38,768 nucleotides of DNA, taken from NCBI GenBank assembly GCA_002378125.1, contig DFRF01000024.1:1304-40071 (forward strand), in the 5' to 3' direction. Positions 33,367 to 38,768 of this stretch are shown here, in pieces. Both the position numbers and the translations under genes were made by a program. Below the pieces are notes generated by a model, which did no database searches, had not been told where the DNA came from, and worked only from the letters and a program-made list of their open reading frames with translations. The stretch is from Rhodospirillaceae bacterium UBA3470. GTDB taxonomy: Bacteria; Pseudomonadota; Alphaproteobacteria; Rhodospirillales; Casp-alpha2. Position 1 is the first letter of the stretch. Every line of letters begins with the position of its first letter.

Positions 33367-33633
33367 GTGGCGAAAGTTGAAATATATACCTCTCCCTTCT
33401 GCGGGTTCTGTTTCCGCGCGAAGGCGTTGTTGCAAGCCAAGGGCATCGATTTTGTGGAAATTGACGTTTTTTCGGTAGCCAGTGCGCGTGACCAGATGAT
33501 GGAGCGTTCTGGCGGCAAGACGTCCGTACCGCAAGTCTTCGCCAATGATGCCTACGTGGGCGATTGCGATGGCATTCACATGTTGGACGCGCAGGGTAAG
33601 TTGGATGCGAAGCTGGGTCTAACTGCCGCCTAG
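33367..33633 (+). CDS. grxC: Glutaredoxin 3
   Basis: An 88-residue thiol-disulfide oxidoreductase that uses glutathione. The active site is C12-GF-C15 in TSPFCGFCFRAKALL. The TSVPQVFANDAYVGDCD segment contains the cis-proline (VP) and the glutathione-binding GDCDG. The start is GTG 33367, preceded by a G-rich GGGGGG about 9 bases upstream; an open frame extends to 33157 but runs through the decayed comF. Its CGFC differs from the more usual CPYC, which could alter redox potential. Confidence 0.93.
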   Translation: MAKVEIYTSPFCGFCFRAKALLQAKGIDFVEIDVFSVASARDQMMERSGGKTSVPQVFANDAYVGDCDGIHMLDAQGKLDAKLGLTAA

Positions 33634-33671
33634 TGCAAATTACGCTAAAACGGAATAACAAAGTGACCTGA

Positions 33672-34322
33672 TTAAGTCCTCAGGGGATGCGCAGGCGGTT
33701 CGCCATCTTCGCGGGTACTTCCTTCCACATCCTTAACGGCGCATAGGCGTTGTTTGACGCCCGGAATGTCCGTGATGTCTAGACGGCCGTGTTCGTAGGC
33801 GACCACCTGCATCCGCCCGCCAACTAGATCGAGAAGCTCGCCACTTCGTAACAGGTGATCGGGGTTGCGGGGGCGGGCGAATTCTTCATTGCCGCGCGAA
33901 AAAGTTTCATAGATCAACACTCCACCCAGTGCGATGGCGTTGATCAAACTCGCCATCAAAGGCCGGAACAGATAGTTGACGACAATGACTGCATCAAAGG
34001 TCATGGCCTCAAGTGGGCCGCCCGAGCCGAAGGGATCGCTCCCGTCTTCCAGGTCCGCGTTGATGACCATTGTATTAGGCACGTCCATAAGATCCTGAAG
34101 CGCGTCCGTATTACGGTCTATGAACACGGTGCGGCAGCCCTGACGCATCAGGTGCCGGCCATGGCGGCCGCCGCCGGCGGCGAAGTCAAGAACCGACGCA
34201 TCCTTTGGCACAAGCGGTGCGAACCGCGCGACCCAAGGTGACGGCTCGGCGATCCGAAGGTGCTCAGCCAGGAGGTCTTGGGACTTGGGGGGTGGCTCCT
34301 TAGTCACTGTATTCTTTTGCAT
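33672..34322 (-). CDS. SAM-dependent methyltransferase (TehB-like, class I)
   Basis: A 216-residue methyltransferase. Motif I is VLDFAAGGGRHGRHLMRQG near residues 44-62, followed by an acidic residue at the ribose-binding strand (FIDRN), an acidic ADLEDG and FDAVIVVNYLFRP (motif IV). The remainder contains YETFSRGNEEFARPRNPDHLL, typical of small-molecule methyltransferases related to TehB. The acceptor is unknown. The start ATG 34322 lacks a good ribosome-binding site, and GTG 34307 is an alternative. It is convergent with grxC and divergent from the DUF1178 gene, 59 bases away. Confidence 0.82.
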   Translation of the reverse strand: MQKNTVTKEPPPKSQDLLAEHLRIAEPSPWVARFAPLVPKDASVLDFAAGGGRHGRHLMRQGCRTVFIDRNTDALQDLMDVPNTMVINADLEDGSDPFGSGGPLEAMTFDAVIVVNYLFRPLMASLINAIALGGVLIYETFSRGNEEFARPRNPDHLLRSGELLDLVGGRMQVVAYEHGRLDITDIPGVKQRLCAVKDVEGSTREDGEPPAHPLRT

Positions 34323-34381
34323 TTGTTAACAGATATGGGCTATGTGTGACGAGTGTATCCTAAGAATAGTGTGTTTAGACC

Positions 34382-34831
34382 ATGATCGTCTATCAACTCC
34401 GTTGCTCAAACGGCCATGAATTTGAGGCTTGGTTCAGAGACAGTGGCACCTTCGACCAGCAGGCCAAAGACGGTGACGTCGCCTGTCCGCAGTGTGGTGA
34501 CGTGCACGTCTGCAAGGCGTTGATGGCGCCCAACATTGCGCCCAGCCGCAAACGCGCTCCCGTCTCGCCCGAAGAAAGTGATAGCGCCGAACGCAGGGCC
34601 CAGGAGGTCGCGGAAAAAATTCTCGAAGCGGTCGGCAATATCCGATCCCACGTAGAAAAGAACTTCGACAATGTCGGTGACGAATTCGCCGAGGAGGCGA
34701 AACGCATTTACTATGGAGAAGTGGAAGAACGCGGTATCTATGGCAACGCCACCGATGAGGAAGCTGAGGAACTGAAAGAAGAGGGTATTGAGTTCTACCG
34801 CCTACCCCCCACCGGTCGCGGCGATAGCTAA
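34382..34831 (+). CDS. DUF1178 family protein
   Basis: A 149-residue protein of the DUF1178 family, recognised by MIVYQLRCSNGHEFEAWFRDSGTFD at the N-terminus and CPQCG (35-39) followed by KALMAPNIAPS. C8, C35, C38 and C44 suggest a zinc-ribbon. The C-terminal half is acidic and helical, ending RLPPTGRGDS. The function is not known. It is a conserved neighbour of grxC and ubiG in alphaproteobacteria. The frame continues open for 65 codons after its stop (see findings). Confidence 0.9.
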   Translation: MIVYQLRCSNGHEFEAWFRDSGTFDQQAKDGDVACPQCGDVHVCKALMAPNIAPSRKRAPVSPEESDSAERRAQEVAEKILEAVGNIRSHVEKNFDNVGDEFAEEAKRIYYGEVEERGIYGNATDEEAEELKEEGIEFYRLPPTGRGDS

Positions 34832-35052
34832 ACGCGCTTAATCACCATCCCCGTATTTGATCGGACCGGCTATAAAGTGCCGCCAGGTATTGTCCTGTGC
34901 TCCGCCAATCGAAACTCAGGTTCCGAATCGCCGCATACCCGATACAGTCCAGATTCATGGGAATCACGCGGCCCCGATGGCACCGCTAAGAGCTTCGACG
35001 ATGACGTTCGTGATACCCGGGTCCGATGATCCCACGATTTATTCGATGCAAC

Positions 35053-35790
35053 TCAGGCGGTCTTGGTTAAAAACATCATGTAGTTGATGCTCAAATCCCG
35101 GCTTTCGCGCCAACTGCCGTCTAAGGGGTTGTAGGCGAGGCCGGTTAGATTCTTGACCTTAATGCCATGGGGCTCAAGTTCGTTCGCCAGTTCAGATGGA
35201 CGCACGAATTTTCGCCAATCGTGTGTCCCCGCTGGCACCCATCTCAACACGTATTCCGCCCCGATCTTTGCCAATGCTAGGGACTTCAAGGTGCGATTTA
35301 GGGTCGAGAGCACCATGGCGCCGCGCGGCTTCATCAGGTTCGCCGCCGTTTTCAAGAACAAGACCCGGTCGGCTACGTGCTCCACCACTTCCATGCTCAA
35401 AACCACGTCAAATTTCCGGCTCTCTCGGCCCATGTCCTCGGGGAGGATATGGTGATAATCTATTTCTAGGCCGACCGCCTCCGCATGGTGACGGGCAGCG
35501 TCGATGGTTTCTGCGCCGGCGTCAATGCCTGTCACGGTCGCGCCCAAATGGCACATGGGTTCCGTGAGCAACCCGCCGCCGCAACCTACGTCGACAAGGC
35601 TGAGACCTTGCAATGGCATCATGGATTTTGGGTCGCGGTCGAAATGCGCGCATAGACGGTTGCAAATATAGCCAATGCGCGCTGGGTTGAGCTGGTGTAG
35701 GGGCCGGAATTCACCGTCGCCGTCCCACCATTTATCCGCCAGGCGGGCAAATTGGGCGATTTCGTCTGGATTTGCGGTGGAGGCGTTCAT
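35053..35790 (-). CDS. ubiG: Ubiquinone biosynthesis O-methyltransferase UbiG
   Basis: A 245-residue methyltransferase that carries out both O-methylations in ubiquinone synthesis. Features are FARLADKWWDGDGEFRPLHQLNPARIGYI (the UbiG N-terminal signature), the SAM motif LVDVGCGGGLLTEPM, VVEHVADR and the C-terminal HDWRKFVRPSEL...NPL. I chose ATG 35790 because homologues begin close to it; ATG 35826 and an open frame up to 35868 are possible. It is divergent from lysC, with 164 bases between the start codons to hold both promoters. Confidence 0.93.
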   Translation of the reverse strand: MNASTANPDEIAQFARLADKWWDGDGEFRPLHQLNPARIGYICNRLCAHFDRDPKSMMPLQGLSLVDVGCGGGLLTEPMCHLGATVTGIDAGAETIDAARHHAEAVGLEIDYHHILPEDMGRESRKFDVVLSMEVVEHVADRVLFLKTAANLMKPRGAMVLSTLNRTLKSLALAKIGAEYVLRWVPAGTHDWRKFVRPSELANELEPHGIKVKNLTGLAYNPLDGSWRESRDLSINYMMFLTKTA

Positions 35791-35954
35791 TCGGTGGTGC
35801 CTGGGCTTGTCATGCGTTCCTTTCATAGAGTATGAATGCGCCGCCCGGGCTGCAACCCATTTCGCCAACGTCGATTCCGCCGATGCTATGCGAGTCGGAG
35901 TTCGAGGTTACGGTATGGCTGCGACCCGCAAGAGTTCAACGAAAGTGAGACCCC

Positions 35955-37175
35955 ATGGCGCGCATCGTACAGAAATTTGGCGGCACTTCCGTCGCGGACA
36001 CGGATCGGATCCGCGCCGTCGCCGAAAAAGTGAAGCGCGAGATCAACGTTGGGAATGAGGTGGCCGTGCTTCTGTCGGCCATGTCTGGCGTGACCAATCA
36101 GCTTGTGGCCTACGTAGACGACGTATCTAACCTTTACGATGCCCGGGAATACGACACGGTTGTGTCAACCGGAGAACAGGTGACCGTCGGCCTGCTGGCT
36201 CTGGTCCTACAGGGGATGGGAATTCCGGCCCGTTCCTGGTTAGGCTGGCAGGTGCCCATACGCACCGACAATGTCCATAGCAAGGCGCGGATCAAAGATA
36301 TTGAATCGGCGGAATTGGACAAGCGCATGAAGGCGGGCGAAGTGCCCGTGGTCGCTGGATTTCAGGGTCTGAGCGCGGAGAACCGGGTGACTACCCTTGG
36401 CCGGGGTGGCACGGACACCAGCGCCGTCGCCTTGGCCGTCGCGCTCGGCGCAGACCGTTGCGATATCTATACAGATGTTGATGGAGTTTATACCACTGAT
36501 CCCCGGATCGTGCCCCACGCAAAGAAGCTGGAGCGGGTGACATACGAGGAAATGCTGGAGATGGCGTCGCTGGGCACCAAGGTATTGCAGACCCGTGCCG
36601 TCGAAATGGCCATGAAGCATGGCCAACGCATCCAAGTTTTGTCTAGCTTTGAAGATGTGCCCGGAACCCTAGTTGTTGATGAGGATGAAATCGTGGAACA
36701 AGAACTGGTCAGCGGTATTGCTTACAGCCGCGATGAAGCGAAAATTACCTTGGTCAGCGTCCGCGATCAGCCGGGCGTAGCGGCGGCTATTTTTGGCCCA
36801 CTATCCGAGGCCAGCATCAATGTCGACATGATCGTACAGAGCGTGTCCGGCGATGGTGAAAGTACGGACATGACCTTCACTGTGGCGGAAAACGATCTGG
36901 AACGCGCTGTCGAGACCTTGAAGGCGCTAAAGGATCAGCTGGGTTGTGACGACATCATGTTCGACTCGAACGTCGTTAAGGTCTCTGTAATTGGTGTCGG
37001 GATGCACAGCCACGCTGGTGTCGCCCAGACTATGTTTGGCGCCTTGGCCGAGAAGGGCATTAACATTCAGGTTATCTCCACCTCTGAGATTAAGGTGAGT
37101 GTACTTATTGACGAGGAATACATGGAGCTGGCCTTGCGTTCCCTTCACGCGGCTTACGGCTTGGATGCGAAATAG
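35955..37175 (+). CDS. lysC: Aspartate kinase
   Basis: A 406-residue aspartokinase catalysing the first step of lysine, methionine, threonine and diaminopimelate synthesis. The kinase domain has VQKFGGTSVAD (K7, residues 5-15), TLGRGGTDTSAVALA (near 150) and DVDGVYTTDPR (near 175). Two C-terminal ACT domains (about 265-335 and 345-406) should bind lysine and threonine as feedback inhibitors, as in other single-function aspartokinases. ATG 35955 has the typical start MARIVQKFGG. The ptsP gene follows on the same strand, 94 bases later. Confidence 0.96.
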   Translation: MARIVQKFGGTSVADTDRIRAVAEKVKREINVGNEVAVLLSAMSGVTNQLVAYVDDVSNLYDAREYDTVVSTGEQVTVGLLALVLQGMGIPARSWLGWQVPIRTDNVHSKARIKDIESAELDKRMKAGEVPVVAGFQGLSAENRVTTLGRGGTDTSAVALAVALGADRCDIYTDVDGVYTTDPRIVPHAKKLERVTYEEMLEMASLGTKVLQTRAVEMAMKHGQRIQVLSSFEDVPGTLVVDEDEIVEQELVSGIAYSRDEAKITLVSVRDQPGVAAAIFGPLSEASINVDMIVQSVSGDGESTDMTFTVAENDLERAVETLKALKDQLGCDDIMFDSNVVKVSVIGVGMHSHAGVAQTMFGALAEKGINIQVISTSEIKVSVLIDEEYMELALRSLHAAYGLDAK

Positions 37176-37269
37176 CGGCCGATCGCGCGCGTACCGAAGG
37201 GGTGTCCTGTACCGTTTACATACCTCTTCCGGGACATGGTGAATTCGAGAAACGGGGAAACGAACCGTA

Positions 37270-38768
37270 ATGGTGCCCGTCGGCCCTCCCATTGGACCTG
37301 TCTCCGTGTTGTCTGCGCCGCGACGACTTCTGGCACGTGTCCGCGACGTGATGGCCGGTACCGCGCCCGCGCAGGAGCGGCTGGATGACATCGTCAAGAT
37401 TATTGCCGCGGACATGGTCGCGGAGGTTTGCTCTGTCTATGTTCGGCGGGGCGGCGATGTGTTGGAGTTGTTTGCAACCCAAGGCCTGGAACCCAGTGCC
37501 GTTCATAAAACTCGTTTGCAGTTTGGCGAGGGTATCGTTGGAGATGTCGCGCAGAAAGCACGGGCCTTCGCATTGGCCGATGCGCAGCAGCATTCCAATT
37601 TCGTCTATCGGCCGGAAACTGGTGAGGAAATCTACCACTCTATGATGGGGGTGCCAGTGCTCCGTGCGGGTCGGGTGGCCGGGGTCATCGCGGTTCAGAA
37701 CCGGGCCCAGCGCCATTATACGGAAGAAGAGATAGAGACCCTCCAGACCGTAGCTATGGTATTGGCGGAATTGATCGCTGGCGGTGAGCTCATCGATCAC
37801 ACCCAGATTTTGGTCGAAGAACTGACGGCGGCGCGGCCGGTGCGGATTGAAGGTATCGGCCTGAACGGCGGTCTGGGCGTGGGCCACGCGATCCTGCATA
37901 TCACGGATCTGGCCGTGGCTAATTTGGTCGCAGACGACCCGGACGCGGAACGCTGTCGGCTGCATAAAGCCTTTTCCGAGATGCACGGCTCGTTGGACGA
38001 ATTATTGGCCGATGATGCGCTTGCTGAGGGTGGCGAGCATCGCGATGTGCTTGAAACCTATCGGTTGATCGCCGAGGACGCCGGTTGGCTGACCCGGATC
38101 GAAGACGCCATTGAAACTGGTTTGACGGCCGAAGCCGCGGTCCAACGAGTGCAAAATGACATCCGCGCCCGTATGGCCAAGGTGACGGATTCTTATCTCC
38201 GTGAACGGGTCCATGACCTCGATGATCTGGCCCGACGTCTGATTCTGCACCTCATGGGTGGAACGGGGATGGCTCTGGCCAAAGATCTGCCCGAACATGC
38301 GACCTTGATCGCCCACAGCTTGGGTCCAGCGGAGCTGCTCGACTACGACCATGACCGGCTGGCCGCTGTGGTTTTAGAAGAGGGGTCACCGGCCTCGCAT
38401 GTGGCGATCATTGCTCGCGCTTTGGATATTCCCGTCGTTGGCCGCGCGCGTGACATCATTCAACAAGTGGATGCCGGAGACCTGGTTGTCGTGGACGCCG
38501 ACAACAACCAGGTCTTCGTGCGGCCCGGAGATGACGTCCTGACGGCCTTCGAAGAGGGGGTTCGCCAAGCCGAGGACCAGCGCGAGCGCTACGAGGAGCT
38601 CGTCGATCAATTGACGGAGACCAAGGATGGTGTGCGCATTGAATTGTGGATAAACGCCGGATTGATGATCGACATGAAACACCTGACCGAATGGAACGCC
38701 GATGGCATTGGCCTATTCCGAACGGAGATTGCCTTTATGGCACGCTCCAAACTTCTGGGCGTCGACGA
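37270..38768 (+). CDS. ptsP: Phosphoenolpyruvate-protein phosphotransferase PtsP (EI-Ntr), C-terminus cut by the window edge
   Basis: The first 499 codons of an enzyme I of the nitrogen phosphotransferase system are present; the remaining third lies beyond the window. The N-terminal GAF domain (about residues 25-165) is seen in SVYVRRGGDVLELFATQGL and MMGVPVLRAGRVAGVIAVQN; it senses nitrogen status through glutamine. The EI N-terminal domain begins at GIGLNGGLGVGHAI (near 197). The phosphorylated histidine is H377 in GSPASHVAIIARALDIPVVG. The PEP-binding barrel starts around LWINAG and GIGLFRTE before the edge. EI-Ntr phosphorylates NPr and then PtsN. ATG 37270 was chosen; no strong ribosome-binding site is seen. 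Confidence 0.93.
   Translation, partial: MVPVGPPIGPVSVLSAPRRLLARVRDVMAGTAPAQERLDDIVKIIAADMVAEVCSVYVRRGGDVLELFATQGLEPSAVHKTRLQFGEGIVGDVAQKARAFALADAQQHSNFVYRPETGEEIYHSMMGVPVLRAGRVAGVIAVQNRAQRHYTEEEIETLQTVAMVLAELIAGGELIDHTQILVEELTAARPVRIEGIGLNGGLGVGHAILHITDLAVANLVADDPDAERCRLHKAFSEMHGSLDELLADDALAEGGEHRDVLETYRLIAEDAGWLTRIEDAIETGLTAEAAVQRVQNDIRARMAKVTDSYLRERVHDLDDLARRLILHLMGGTGMALAKDLPEHATLIAHSLGPAELLDYDHDRLAAVVLEEGSPASHVAIIARALDIPVVGRARDIIQQVDAGDLVVVDADNNQVFVRPGDDVLTAFEEGVRQAEDQRERYEELVDQLTETKDGVRIELWINAGLMIDMKHLTEWNADGIGLFRTEIAFMARSKLLGVD

Noticed and set aside
37216..37986. 256-codon minus-strand open frame opposite ptsP
   Set aside because: The plus strand encodes the GAF and EI domains; the antisense frame has no recognisable domain.

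Overview
The window reads as chromosomal DNA of an alphaproteobacterium, most likely a Rhodospirillales-type or marine relative. The evidence is gene content and order: a 41-residue ribosomal protein L36, an alphaproteobacterial ribbon-helix-helix protein, a very long AsmA protein, and on the right the run NDUFAF5-like methyltransferase / (comF) / grxC / methyltransferase / DUF1178 / ubiG / lysC / ptsP, which I recognise as typical of that class. Coding density is high. I see no phage, insertion sequence, CRISPR array, tRNA or rRNA.

Left part (1-8220): two PLP-enzyme genes on the minus strand (the start of one cut by the window edge, then a diaminopropionate ammonia-lyase homologue), a GNAT acetyltransferase translationally coupled to a MocA-like cytidylyltransferase, and on the plus strand XdhC and a three-gene molybdenum hydroxylase (small Fe-S, medium FAD, large Mo subunit), with a CoxG-like membrane-anchored protein facing it. 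The large subunit has the PYRGAGR loop of 'form II' CoxL proteins, not the AYxCSFR loop of true CO dehydrogenase, so the substrate is unknown. MocA and XdhC would supply the matured cofactor.

8290-12150: a compact minus-strand operon of APH-type kinase, ACAD10/11-like acyl-CoA dehydrogenase with Asp in place of the usual catalytic Glu, and acyl-CoA synthetase. This matches the enzyme set of the LvaA/LvaC/LvaE 4-hydroxyacid pathway and is the most interesting functional module here.

12466-19787: glutaminyl-tRNA synthetase, a class I/II aminotransferase, a class V aminotransferase, an EamA permease (all minus), then rpmJ (with a clear promoter and terminator) and an MFS permease on plus.

19881-27319: glycolate oxidase GlcDEF, a secreted TPR protein, a second GlcD/D-lactate-dehydrogenase-type flavoprotein and a glycerate 2-kinase. 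Together they suggest use of glycolate and related 2-hydroxyacids, with carbon entering central metabolism as 2-phosphoglycerate.

27395-38768: a 1170-residue AsmA-family protein, a ribbon-helix-helix gene lacking a standard start codon, a RidA protein, an NDUFAF5-like methyltransferase, a decayed comF, grxC, a second methyltransferase, DUF1178, ubiG, lysC and the first two thirds of ptsP, which runs off the right edge.
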